Shown: positions 16,842 to 25,022 of the stretch, piece by piece
Layout of the letters: each line of letters begins with the position of its first letter
Numbering within the stretch: the first letter of the stretch is position 1
Origin: JBJGXI01 sp045635475
Lineage (GTDB): Bacteria > Bacillota > Bacilli > Bacillales > Amphibacillaceae
Direction of reading: 5' to 3'
DNA: 64,000 nucleotides
Assembly (NCBI RefSeq): GCF_045635475.1
Contig: NZ_JBJGXI010000021.1
Location: forward strand, 20,271 to 84,270
The notes under the pieces: generated by a model
Told to the model about the DNA's origin: nothing
The model's input: the letters and a program-made list of their open reading frames with translations, nothing else
The model's database searches: none
Position numbers and translations under genes: made by a program

Positions 16842-17315
16842 GTGAAAAAAATAAGTCGAAGAACTTTTGTCGGAAGATCGGTCAAGGGAGCTCTAGGACT
16901 TATAACAGTTTCTGTAATCCCAATAAACTTAGCGGCTTGTAGTAATGATTCTGTTGACACAAGTGCAATGGCTAATCTTGGAACTTTGGCTGAATTAAAA
17001 CAAGGACCGTTTCCCAAAACTGTAAAATATCTTGTGAAAATAAAAGATGCATGGGTAGAGCAAGAACGTGAAGGTTTTGTATATGTACATTTAAAGAATG
17101 ATGAACTCCTTATTATGCCTCCCATTTGTACGCATCTTGGTTGTACGGCTGGTGCTGCGGATGAATCAAAACAAAAAGATAGAATCAAATTCTTTTGTCC
17201 CTGTCATTGAGGGGAATATGATGAGTATGGGATCAATATTGGAGGACCACCACCAAGACCACTTGACATATTTGAACCTTATCTGGTAGATGATAAGGTT
17301 TACATTCTGTTTTAA
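16842..17315 (+). pseudogene. Tat-exported Rieske [2Fe-2S] protein with in-frame TGA at codon 123
   Basis: GTG 16842 follows AGGAGGG. The N-terminus carries a twin-arginine signal (ISRRTFVGRS) and a hydrophobic stretch. Cluster ligands are seen as CTHLGC (Cys96, His98) and CPCH (Cys119, His122), with the disulfide pair Cys101/Cys121. Directly after CPCH the frame meets TGA (17208-17210). Beyond it the same frame continues as GEYDEYGINIGGPPPRPLDI and on to TAA 17313-17315, the usual Rieske C-terminus with the Pro loop. In relatives the interrupted position is Gly, Lys or an aromatic residue, not a catalytic Cys. A TGG or GGA to TGA nonsense mutation is the simplest reading; read-through is possible. 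No partner cytochrome genes lie alongside. Confidence 0.75.
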
Positions 17316-17513
17316 GTGCAAAGAAAAGAAAAGGGTAATATAGTTATTAAAGTTATTACTAAATACACCACAATATGTAATTTGAAATTCCTATGTGTAT
17401 GTAAACCACCATTAACGATTCATCGTTCCCTACTGGAGTGGGATTAGGTTCACTTTTCTTTATGATACTAAATTTTATGGAAATACTAAAAGATAAGAAA
17501 GGAGCAAATATGA

Positions 17514-18197
17514 ATGCATGAAAAAGAGCATCAATACCAGTGAGTCTGAGGACGAACATCAGTCTTATATGACTGGAATGACGATCGGGTTATCGTCAAT
17601 AATAATAAACAAGAGGTGTTACTAACCTTTGATGATGGACCAACTAGCTATTTATTAGATATCTTATCTATTCTCAAACAGGAGAACGTACAAGCAATTT
17701 TCTTTTGGCAGTCCAATTTAATTCACGATGGGGAATCACGCTGGAAGGATGTGTTGAACCAAGGACATCATATTGGCACTCATGCCCATTCTCATCCAAA
17801 ATTACCTGAGCAGACTTATGAAGAACAACTTTACGAAATTCAATTTTCCAAAGAACGTCTTGAAGCATTAATCGGTAAAACGATTACCCAATTCCGCCCG
17901 CCAAACGGCCTTTATAATGAGGACACCCTTACTATCGCTGAGAAATTAGGGTTAGATTTAATTTTGTGGCAAGTGGCTAGCTGGGATTGGATGCATGAGA
18001 AAAGTAGCGAATATATTGTAAAGAATGTGGTTGATTACACCTCCGCTGGAGATATTGTGTTATTACATGAACTCCCGCAGACAGTGGAGGTCCTTCGCGA
18101 ACTGATTCGCACATTAAAAAATAAAGACTTTCAATTTGTGAAACCGCACGCGCCATTACGTTTGATTAACCGTGGACACCAAAAGGAGAATAAATAA
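17514..18197 (+). pseudogene. Polysaccharide deacetylase (CE4/NodB) with two in-frame TGA codons near its start
   Basis: From 17616 a clean frame encodes the NodB fold: LTFDDGPTS (catalytic base and metal Asp), GTHAHSHP (metal His pair), RPPNG, WDW and LLHELPQT (motif 5 Leu-His). These enzymes remove acetyl groups from peptidoglycan or other glycans outside the cell. The motif 1 Asp pair sits only five residues after the GTG at 17616, too close for a normal start. The same frame is open upstream to ATG 17514, which has AAGGAG 9 nt before it, except for TGA at 17541-17543 and 17547-17549. If these were Trp codons the N-terminus would read MHEKEHQYQWVWGRTSVLYD. I therefore call it a gene with two nonsense codons. 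Confidence 0.7.
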
Positions 18198-18243
18198 AAA
18201 AGGGTATAATTCCTCATAAGCTGAGGGGATTATACCCTTTTTT
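18196..18243. terminator. Bidirectional terminator between convergent genes
   Basis: A long stem (AAAAAGGGTATAAT ... ATTATACCCTTTTT with an inner CCTCA/TGAGG stem) lies between the deacetylase stop and the end of the minus-strand redox operon. A and T runs on both sides make it serve both. Confidence 0.9.
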
Positions 18244-18250
18244 GCTACAT

Positions 18251-18520
18251 TCATGTAAAGTTATTCATTCTCTCCTTTATTTCTTTTACGATTTTCCTCT
18301 TTGATGGTCTTCCGTAAGAAAATGGTTCATTATCGAATAATAAACCAGGTGGAAATAAGAATCCAGAAGTGCTCGCTAATTCCTCGCCTTGAGGCGTATT
18401 AATGTCAATTACTTCTACGTTAAGCGGATATTCGTTTGCTAGCTCGTTAAATATTTTTTTTGACGTGTCACAAAAATGACAGTTTTCCTTTGAAAGTATC
18501 GTTATTTTAATTGCTTTCAT
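18251..18520 (-). CDS. Glutaredoxin/thioredoxin-like small redox protein
   Basis: The 89-residue thioredoxin-fold protein has the active-site motif CHFC at Cys14-Cys17 and a cis-Pro-like region in LFPPGLLFD. It lacks a signal peptide, so it acts in the cytosol. It overlaps the upstream redoxin gene by 14 nt and is the last gene of the minus-strand operon ccdA - redoxin - this gene. The set suggests electron transfer from cytosolic thiol carriers through CcdA to the extracytoplasmic redoxin. Exact substrate unknown. Confidence 0.75.
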   Translation of the reverse strand: MKAIKITILSKENCHFCDTSKKIFNELANEYPLNVEVIDINTPQGEELASTSGFLFPPGLLFDNEPFSYGRPSKRKIVKEIKERMNNFT

Positions 18521-19169
18521 TTGATGTAACTTCCCCTTTCTTTAACCCCGACTCTATATCTGAGATAAGAGCTGAAATAGGTAGATACATAATAAAATCA
18601 GGTTCGCCTCCATAATCGGCACGCCACTTAATCGTGCCATCGTCCCCTACTAAAATAAAGGTATGTCCATTATAATTTTTATTCATCATTCCGTATAAAT
18701 TGGTTGTATATTCTTTAGAAACAGAAACATCTTCATCCGATAGGACTGGTGTTGTTAATTTTTCAATATCGACCTTTTGCTTTAAAGAATCAAGGGGATC
18801 AGTCGTAATAGTTAGAATTTCATCAATTCCTAAGTTTTGAAGTTGTTCAAATGAATTTTCTATATCCTTAAGTTGTGTCCAACATGCTTGGCACATAATG
18901 CCTTCTTGGAAATATAAAAGAACATTTTCACCTTTATAAGAAGACAATGAAACCATTTTCCCGTCGGTACTAGGAAGGGTGAATTCTGGTGCTTTTTGTC
19001 CAGGACCGGGGGAACCAATTTGGTATTTATATTCGTCTCCGTAAATTTTTGAATCTCGTTTTTCTGTATTATCTTTAGTTGTGTTTGATAGAAAGATAAT
19101 ACTAATCAAAATAATTGCAAATATAATTACAAATATAGAAACTTTAAATAGTAGGTTATTTTTTTTCAT
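18507..19169 (-). CDS. Membrane-anchored redoxin of the AhpC/TSA-TlpA type
   Basis: I place the start at ATG 19169 because GGGGGG lies 6 nt upstream; a longer frame begins at 19208 but without a site. The 220-residue product has an N-terminal membrane anchor (residues 9-28) and a thioredoxin-fold domain with APEFTLPSTDG and the active site EGIMCQACWTQL (Cys93, Cys96). It is the all-cysteine relative of the gene at 33427, where the first of these Cys is encoded by TGA. It overlaps ccdA by 14 nt. CcdA would reduce it from inside. A fragment of another relative lies at 30044. Confidence 0.8.
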   Translation of the reverse strand: MKKNNLLFKVSIFVIIFAIILISIIFLSNTTKDNTEKRDSKIYGDEYKYQIGSPGPGQKAPEFTLPSTDGKMVSLSSYKGENVLLYFQEGIMCQACWTQLKDIENSFEQLQNLGIDEILTITTDPLDSLKQKVDIEKLTTPVLSDEDVSVSKEYTTNLYGMMNKNYNGHTFILVGDDGTIKWRADYGGEPDFIMYLPISALISDIESGLKKGEVTSNESN

Positions 19170-20061
19170 TTTCATCCCCCCCATTAGATTCACCTTTTTT
19201 TGAACCAAATGATCTCTTAAATATAATCAGAAATCCTGAAAGTACAATTATGATAATAATAATCGCTGATAACCAATTAGGAATCCAACTTAAACTTTCT
19301 GTAATAGTGTTTCCTAAGCGTTGCAAGGAAAGAGCGAAATCTGCTTTCCAACCTGTTAATGGAGCCATAGTATCTTCTGCAAAACCTAGCCAAATTGCTA
19401 TTGCCCCCATCAAAATTAACAGTGTGCCAGTAGCGAGTTCTGTGCCGCTGATTTTCCATTCAAACGAACCTAACTTCCATTGAAAACTTCTTGAACGAAA
19501 TAATCGACTTTTTTTCCAATCGTATTTTCCCCAAAGTAAAGAGATTATCAATAGCGGTAAAACCATTCCCAGAACATAAGAAATTCCTAATAAAACTGCT
19601 AGTCCAAACGATGAACCAAAACTTGATAGTGCAATAACCCCAGCTAAAACAGGGGCGCAGCAAGAGCTAGCAACACCAGAAAATACTCCTAATGTATAAA
19701 TACCTAATGGGCCTACTTTGTTGTGGGCCTTTCTTCCAGGCATTGGGATTGAAATTTTGCCACCAAACAGGACGTAAATACCCAATAGAAACATAAGTAT
19801 TCCGCCTGAAACATAAATAACGGAATGTTGAACGTTGATTATCCTTACTAAAAAGGTAGCACCTAATACAATAGGAAGGATAATAGTAGAAACTCCTAAA
19901 GCAAATATGAGTGTCATTCCTACTATCGCTTTTTTATTTTGAAACGCACCTGCAAAATAAGCAGGAAGCATTACAGAAATGCAACAAGGTGCTAGCAAAG
20001 CAATAACCCCAGCTATAAAAGCTGCGATTAAGGACCCACCAAATAATAAACTTACATCCAT
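19156..20061 (-). CDS. ccdA: CcdA/DsbD-type transmembrane electron carrier
   Basis: The 301-residue integral membrane protein has two internally repeated Cys regions, ALLAPCCISVMLPAYFAG near residue 23 and ASSCCAPVLAGVIALSS near 131, each with a Cys doublet and Pro, plus three or four extra C-terminal helices. Such proteins move electrons from cytosolic thioredoxin to extracytoplasmic thiol proteins. GGAGGC precedes ATG 20061 on the minus strand. It is the first gene of a three-gene redox operon. Family is clear, but the doubled Cys (APCC, SSCC) differ from the single Cys of classical CcdA. Confidence 0.82.
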   Translation of the reverse strand: MDVSLLFGGSLIAAFIAGVIALLAPCCISVMLPAYFAGAFQNKKAIVGMTLIFALGVSTIILPIVLGATFLVRIINVQHSVIYVSGGILMFLLGIYVLFGGKISIPMPGRKAHNKVGPLGIYTLGVFSGVASSCCAPVLAGVIALSSFGSSFGLAVLLGISYVLGMVLPLLIISLLWGKYDWKKSRLFRSRSFQWKLGSFEWKISGTELATGTLLILMGAIAIWLGFAEDTMAPLTGWKADFALSLQRLGNTITESLSWIPNWLSAIIIIIIVLSGFLIIFKRSFGSKKGESNGGDENEKK

Positions 20062-20127
20062 TGAGTTGCCTCCAATTTCATGTTATTGTAAAAAAATTTT
20101 TCAATTGCTTTTGGTTGGTATCATAAT

Positions 20128-20153
20128 AAAAATTACCGCTATTGGTAATTTTT
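20128..20153. repeat. Inverted repeat in the ccdA leader
   Basis: AAAAATTACC-GCTATT-GGTAATTTTT is a perfect 10-bp inverted repeat between the ccdA promoter and its start codon. In the transcript it would form a hairpin 66 nt before the ATG. It may be an attenuator or an operator. Confidence 0.5.
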
Positions 20154-20189
20154 ACAAATTAAAACCCATTAAAAGACAAACTAAAAGAA

Positions 20190-20221
20190 ATTATATCGAA
20201 AAAATGTGAGGATTTTGTGTT
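20190..20221 (-). promoter_or_regulatory. Direct-repeat promoter of the ccdA-redoxin operon
   Basis: Read on the minus strand: AACACA-AAATC-CTCACA, 9 bp, TATAAT (20195-20190). The two hexamers are 11 bp apart and the spacing to the -10 box is the same as at the plus-strand sites, which supports one shared regulator. Confidence 0.7.
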
Positions 20222-20429
20222 GTTCCAAGAATTATTGCTTTTAAGTTAATTATTTTTTCTTAGTCAAATCCTTTAATAGAAGTAACGATTTTAATGTGTC
20301 CTAAGAAACACTAAAAAGCAGATTGGAATTCAGATGCGATTCACTTTGCTTTTCGTGCGTTATTTCATATGCGTTTTAAATTTTTCCACCTTTAAAAAGA
20401 ACCCGTTTTTTTAATTTCCAAATGCGTGG

Positions 20430-21060
20430 TCTAACTCCACCGTCTTTAGACGGTATCCGCTTTTAGCCTTATCTTTTGACGTCCATACTTAAGCTGTGAG
20501 GTGAAACTATGGACGGATATAAGAAAAACAGTCATGCGGTCCATGATATCAAGTATCATGTTATCTGGGTAACGAAATAAAGATACAAGGTACTACATGG
20601 TCAAATTGCAAAAAGAACACGAGAATTAATAAGGCAGGGATGTAATGCAAGAGGCATTACAAATTTAGAAGGAAGTGTCGGAAAAGACCACATCCATTTG
20701 TTGTTATCATGTCCACCAAGCCTTGCCCCAAGCAAAATTATGCAGTACCTAAAAGGGCGGTCATCAAGACTTCTTCAGGATCAGTTTCCCGAACTTAAAA
20801 AGAAATATTGGGGTCAACACCTATGGGTAAGAGGTTACTTTTGTGCCACAGTTGGAAAAGTGGATGAAGAAACAATTAGGAATTATATCGCAAACCAGTT
20901 TACTGAAGAAAAGAACGACTCATTTAGGATTGATGAATAAGTTTAGTCGATATTTAGTTTGCTTTAAGCATTTGGTCTTTAAGATGACTTCAGTCTTAAC
21001 AACGACTTTAGTCGTAGACATTTATGTCCGAATCCACCTGCTTTAGCAGGTGGTAGTTTA
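20430..21060 (+). mobile_element. Decayed IS200/IS605-family element
   Basis: The element has the two end hairpins expected of IS200/IS605: ACCGTC-TTTA-GACGGT (20439-20454) at the left and CCACCTGC-TTTA-GCAGGTGG (21034-21053) at the right, which share the TTTA loop. A third hairpin, ACGACTTTAGTCGT, lies at about 21002-21015. Between them is one Y1 transposase gene with a nonsense codon. No accessory tnpB is present. The exact element ends cannot be fixed by eye. Confidence 0.8.
20509..20940 (+). pseudogene. tnpA: IS200-type Y1 transposase tnpA with premature TAA
   Basis: ATG 20509 follows GTGAGGTGAAAC. The 143-codon frame carries the HUH motif in GKDHIHLLLS and the nucleophile Tyr in IRNYIANQ, both essential for single-strand transposition. 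Codon 24 is TAA (20578-20580), where relatives have a Tyr or another residue in the strand VIWVTKYR, so the protein is truncated. The element could still move if another IS200 transposase acted in trans. Confidence 0.85.
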
Positions 21061-21152
21061 AGGAAAATCTCGTTTTTTGAGGAAGTTCTAGAAGTTGAAG
21101 TCCGATAACAATGGCTATATCTCTAAACCATTTAAAAAATGTATAAAAGTGG

Positions 21153-21184
21153 TTGACTCCGTACTAAGGTACAGACTCTATACT
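21153..21184 (+). promoter_or_regulatory. MerR-type promoter/operator with long spacer
   Basis: TTGACT (21153-21158) and TATACT (21179-21184) are separated by 20 bp, longer than the 17 bp optimum, with the dyad CTCCGTAC-TAAG-GTACAGAC between them. The overlong spacer with a central dyad is the hallmark of MerR-family activation, and the left arm TTGACTCCGTAC resembles mercury-resistance operators. Confidence 0.75.
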
Positions 21185-21206
21185 TAACACAAGGAGGGGA
21201 AAACAA

Positions 21207-21638
21207 ATGAAGGGTTTAGCAATCAGTGAAGTAGCTAGAGTATGCGGAGTTAATATTGAGACCATTCGATATTACGAGAAAAGAGGACTCATTCAAGAAC
21301 CTCCAAGAACAGCATCTGGCTACCGTTCATTTTCGAAAGAAGTTATAGAAAGAATAAATTTTATAAAGCGGGCACAAGAGTTGGATTTTTCTCTGTCAGA
21401 GATTCAGAAATTAATCAGGATAACGGATAATGATAAAAACTTTACTGCTGAAGACGCCCAACAATTTGCGAAGGAAAAACTTAGCGAAGTGGAGCAAAAA
21501 ATCCGGGGGTTAGAAAGTGTGAAATCATTGTTAGGGGATTTGTTAGAAAGATGCTCTGGTAAAGGGCCTATTTGTGAGTGTCCAATTATCCAAGATTTAT
21601 CAAGACAAAAAGAAATCCAGCGTAAGGGAGGGGAGTGA
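21207..21638 (+). CDS. MerR-family metal-responsive activator
   Basis: The 143-residue protein has the MerR winged helix (ISEVARVCGVNIETIRYYEKRG), the dimerisation helix (residues 78-118) and a C-terminal metal loop with three Cys in RCSGKGPICECPI. Mercury sensors use Cys114 and Cys123 in this region plus a Cys near 79. Here residue 79 lies in a Cys-free helix, so a different or altered metal preference is likely. AAGGAGGGG precedes ATG 21207. The adjacent ATPase at 21646 shares the transcript, and the operator at 21153 is the predicted target. Confidence 0.85.
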   Translation: MKGLAISEVARVCGVNIETIRYYEKRGLIQEPPRTASGYRSFSKEVIERINFIKRAQELDFSLSEIQKLIRITDNDKNFTAEDAQQFAKEKLSEVEQKIRGLESVKSLLGDLLERCSGKGPICECPIIQDLSRQKEIQRKGGE

Positions 21639-21645
21639 TAAAAAG

Positions 21646-24003
21646 ATGGCGGAGCTCATTTTAAAACTGAAGGGGAGCATTCCAGAGAAGGTTAAAGATA
21701 TAGAACAAGAAATAGCTGCAGAAACAGATGTATCGGCTATCAATATACTAGAAGATACCCTAAAAGTAATCTATGGTAAGAAGAAACCGGAATGGAATAA
21801 CCTTATAAACGTTATTCGTACAAAAGGGCTAGACATTGAAACGAGTAGAGAAACGTTCCATGTGAGCGGTATGGCTTGTGCGGCTTGTATAAAAACAGTT
21901 AAAACGATGGTTGGAAGAGAAGAGGGGATCATAACCTCTGCTGTTAATCTTGCTTCTGATCAGGCAAGCGTAGAGTTTATCCCCACTTTGACAAATAAGA
22001 AGTCAATTGTAAGCCGGATTGAAACAGCAGGATTTGTCGTTAGGAATGAACAAGAACCGGGTGATCGAGAACTAAGGGCGTGGAGGTTTCGGGCTATCGT
22101 TTCTCTCGTACTGATGCTCCCTGGCTTCCTAATTAGTATGGGTTCTTTCCTTTTTAATCAGATGCTCCCAGGCCAATGGTGGATCTTATTCTTCCTGTCA
22201 ACACCGGTCGTGTTTGGTGCAGGATTTTATACCCTACACAGGTCGCTGAGGTCAGTGATGGCTAGAAGTGCGAATATGCATTTACTTGTTTCGCTGGGTA
22301 CGTTGTCTGCCTATATATACGGACTAAGCAGTTACTTCTTTGAAGTCTTTAACCTCTTCAGTCTTGCTGCAATGATTATGTCATTCCATTTGTTAGGCCA
22401 GTATCTGAACCTTAAAACGAAGCGTGTTGCCTCAAGAGAATTGAAAAAGCTTCTTAGTCTTCAGGCGAACACCACAACCATTCGGGTTGGTAAACGTGAA
22501 AAAGAAGTCAAAACGGAAGTACTTAAACCGGACGATATCGTTATTGTTCGACCAGGCAAGCGGGTTCCTGTTGATGGTGTTGTGATTGAGGGACGTTCTG
22601 TTATCGATGAATCAATGGTAACAGGCGAAAGCATTCCTGCTGAAAAATCAGTAAACGATGAGATGATAGGCGGAACAGTAAACGTTAATGGTGTACTCAT
22701 CATGAAGGTGACAAAAATTGGTCAAGACACATTTCTATCCCAAATGATTCGTTTAGGGCAAGAAGCTAGATGGTCTAAAGAACCTTTGCTTCTGTTTGCG
22801 GATAAGATCATTGCTCGATTTATTCCAACGATACTGGCTCTCTCTCTAATCACCTTTTTCGGTTGGTTGATGATTGCTGGTCTTGATTCCTATAATAAAG
22901 CCATATTTTCTGCGATTGCTCTTATGGTCGTTGCAAGTCCTTGTGTCATTGGCCTAGTAACTCCAACAGCCTTTATGACAGGAGCTGCTCTCGGAGTTCG
23001 AAATGGAGTGGTCATCAAGGATATGTCCGGTTTAGAGGTTATGCAGCGTGTTACTACCGTCCTCTTTGATAAAACAGGAACCATCACTTATGGAAAACCC
23101 GTAGTAACAGACATTATTACCTATCATGCTGAAGGTGAGAACAAATTACTCCAATGGGGGCTAAGTGTGGAGAGGGAATCTGAGCACCCAATCGGAAAAT
23201 CCCTTGTTGATTATGCTGAAACCAAGGGAATTCAATCTCTCCCAATTGAAAGGTTTGAAAGTAAATTAGGTATGGGGGTAAAAGCAAGAGTTGACAATCA
23301 GTACGTTAGCATCGGAAACAAAACACTTATGAAGGAACAAGGTGTAGATATAACGGATATTGAGGATCAAGTCGAGGCTTTCCAATTAGAAGGAAAAACG
23401 GCTATCATTATTTCAGTAAATAACCAAGTTGCTGGTGTGCTTGCAGTAGCCGATACAGTAAAGGAGAACGCTGTTGGTGTGATAAAACGACTAAAATCAA
23501 TGGGATTAAAACCGGTGATGGTAACCGGTGATAATGATAAAACAGCTAGGTCCATCGCTAAACAAGTTGGTGTCGAACAAGTAATAGCAAATGCGCTACC
23601 TATAGATAAAGTTACACAAGTGAGAAAGATGCAAGAACGAGGGGAAACAGTCATTATGGTGGGAGATGGAATAAATGATGGTCCAGCCTTAAATCAAGCT
23701 GATGTCGGGATAGCAATAGGTGGTGGGACAGATGTTGCGGTAGAGGCAGCTGATCTGACCTTAATCAAGGGAAATCTCAACGGTCTTGTGACTGCCACTT
23801 TTCTTGGAAAGAACATCTCCCGACTAGTAAAGCAAAACCTGTTTTGGGCGTTCATTTTCTATCTAATCTTGTTTCCTACCGCAGCATTCGGTCTCTTCCA
23901 CCCATTAATGTCTGCATTTGCGATGCTGTTTAGCTTTTTATTCGTATTTGGCAACACGTATCGGTTAAAAAGAATTACTAGAAAGGTAATACAAATGGTT
24001 TAG
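21646..24003 (+). CDS. P1B-type ATPase with SPC metal motif and HMA domain
   Basis: From ATG 21646 (GGAGGGG upstream) the product has 785 residues. Residues 1-60 look like an HMA domain without the Cys pair. A second HMA follows with GMACAACIK (Cys78/Cys81). The intramembrane motif is SPC at 431-433 instead of CPC; phosphorylation is at Asp475 (DKTGT); TGES, SEHPIGKS and GDGINDGPAL are present. SPC pumps (P1B-4) normally lack HMA domains and helices 1-2 and handle Co, Zn or Fe. Here the architecture is of the copper type, and the TM7-TM8 signature residues are also changed (FIFYLILFP). Substrate therefore cannot be read from known rules. The upstream MerR-family gene should induce it. Confidence 0.85.
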   Translation: MAELILKLKGSIPEKVKDIEQEIAAETDVSAINILEDTLKVIYGKKKPEWNNLINVIRTKGLDIETSRETFHVSGMACAACIKTVKTMVGREEGIITSAVNLASDQASVEFIPTLTNKKSIVSRIETAGFVVRNEQEPGDRELRAWRFRAIVSLVLMLPGFLISMGSFLFNQMLPGQWWILFFLSTPVVFGAGFYTLHRSLRSVMARSANMHLLVSLGTLSAYIYGLSSYFFEVFNLFSLAAMIMSFHLLGQYLNLKTKRVASRELKKLLSLQANTTTIRVGKREKEVKTEVLKPDDIVIVRPGKRVPVDGVVIEGRSVIDESMVTGESIPAEKSVNDEMIGGTVNVNGVLIMKVTKIGQDTFLSQMIRLGQEARWSKEPLLLFADKIIARFIPTILALSLITFFGWLMIAGLDSYNKAIFSAIALMVVASPCVIGLVTPTAFMTGAALGVRNGVVIKDMSGLEVMQRVTTVLFDKTGTITYGKPVVTDIITYHAEGENKLLQWGLSVERESEHPIGKSLVDYAETKGIQSLPIERFESKLGMGVKARVDNQYVSIGNKTLMKEQGVDITDIEDQVEAFQLEGKTAIIISVNNQVAGVLAVADTVKENAVGVIKRLKSMGLKPVMVTGDNDKTARSIAKQVGVEQVIANALPIDKVTQVRKMQERGETVIMVGDGINDGPALNQADVGIAIGGGTDVAVEAADLTLIKGNLNGLVTATFLGKNISRLVKQNLFWAFIFYLILFPTAAFGLFHPLMSAFAMLFSFLFVFGNTYRLKRITRKVIQMV

Positions 24004-24568
24004 TTATCCATCTATATGGATAACTACTGTAAGAAAGGAGGGCGTTACTCTTTACATACTTCATTATCGAATACTAGTTTAAGTGTCTACTAGTCAGTGA
24101 GCCTAACAATATGTGTGATAACCCTGTATTGTTCAAAGCTCTAAAATTTCTACATAACTGTAGTTAATAATACTCTGCAGGCATGAAGATGTAGCTAAGT
24201 CCTTTTGAGGCTACACTTAATAGTGTTGGTGTATGCCCAAGAGCAAAATGAGAATGGAAAAATTCTATGAATTTTTTTCGTTCTTTTGTGTAATTTATTT
24301 GTTAGTACAAACTGGTATGAAAGTCTAATATAAGCCGTGTTAAAATAAAGTAAAAGTCCAAACAATGGTCCAAGTGAGTGTTATAAAATTTTAGAATGGG
24401 AAACTGTCGAGAGGGAAATAGATCCACCTTTGGATGAAAGAATTCCTTCTGGAAAAATGGTGGATTGAGATCATTCTCTAAATTCGACAATTTATACGAT
24501 TGAGGCGACGACGGCGTAATAAAAACTTGGTTGAAAATAATAAAGTAGAATAAAAAGGAGTTGATTAA
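24004..24568. other. Intergenic stretch, with hairpin and one promoter motif
   Basis: No intact gene is present. AGTTATCCA/TGGATAACT (24002-24025) forms a hairpin just after the ATPase stop, without a T run. From about 24398 to 24545 there are gene-like fragments in changing frames that I could not identify. The promoter motif at 24140 is listed separately. Confidence 0.4.
24140..24171 (+). promoter_or_regulatory. Direct-repeat promoter site upstream of DUF302 gene
   Basis: TCTAAA-ATTTC-TACATA, 9 bp, AATAAT. Spacing equals the other sites. The nearest downstream gene is 400 bp away, so either the leader is long or a gene between has been lost. Confidence 0.5.
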
Positions 24569-24952
24569 ATGTTTCACTACACGGTTGAAACCACTAAAAC
24601 GATTGAGGAAGCCATTACATCACTTGAGGAAAGCTTAAAGGAAGAAAAATTTGGGGTGCTTTGGCAATTTGATATAAAGGATAAATTACAAGAAAAAGGC
24701 CTCGATTTTGGCCAATCCTATCGTGTTTTAGAGGTATGTAATCCACACGAAGCCCAACGTGTTTTATCACAAAATCAAATGGTTGGTTATTTCTTGCCTT
24801 GTAAGATTGTTGTTTATGATGATACAGGTCACACAAAAATCGGAATGCCAAGGCCGACAGCACTTATTGAAATGGTGAAAGATCAATCAATTAAGGATCT
24901 CGCAAAGGACATTGAGGAACGCTTAATTAGATGTATTGATAAAGCTGTTTAG
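24569..24952 (+). CDS. DUF302 family protein
   Basis: The 127-residue protein matches the DUF302 pattern: N-terminal alternating strand (YTVETTKTIEEAITSLEESL), GVLWQFDIKDKLQEKG, then VLEVCNPHEAQRVL and GYFLPCKIVVYDD. It is soluble and cytosolic. DUF302 proteins recur near thiol and metal genes, but their reaction is not known. The conserved Cys residues (CNP, PCK) are present. AAAGGAG precedes ATG 24569, and a terminator follows. Confidence 0.8.
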   Translation: MFHYTVETTKTIEEAITSLEESLKEEKFGVLWQFDIKDKLQEKGLDFGQSYRVLEVCNPHEAQRVLSQNQMVGYFLPCKIVVYDDTGHTKIGMPRPTALIEMVKDQSIKDLAKDIEERLIRCIDKAV

Positions 24953-24985
24953 TCATCAATATTAAACTAATAAACAAATTGAGAG

Positions 24986-25022
24986 AACGACGATAATGAT
25001 GGAGTCACTATCGTTGTTTTTT
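24986..25022 (+). terminator. Terminator after the DUF302 gene
   Basis: AACGACGATA (24986-24995) pairs with TATCGTTGTT (25009-25018) with one wobble and is followed by a run of T. It is also close to the end of the minus-strand ORF. Confidence 0.75.

Noticed and set aside
16842..17315. Rieske gene as a third selenoprotein
   Set aside because: The TGA replaces a non-catalytic position after CPCH, and the downstream hairpin is weak (5 bp with a wobble). A nonsense change from TGG or GGA is simpler. Kept as a finding, not as a selenoprotein call.
24302..24577. 91-codon minus-strand ORF
   Set aside because: Phe/Leu-rich antisense translation of a degenerate region and of the DUF302 start, no ribosome binding site.
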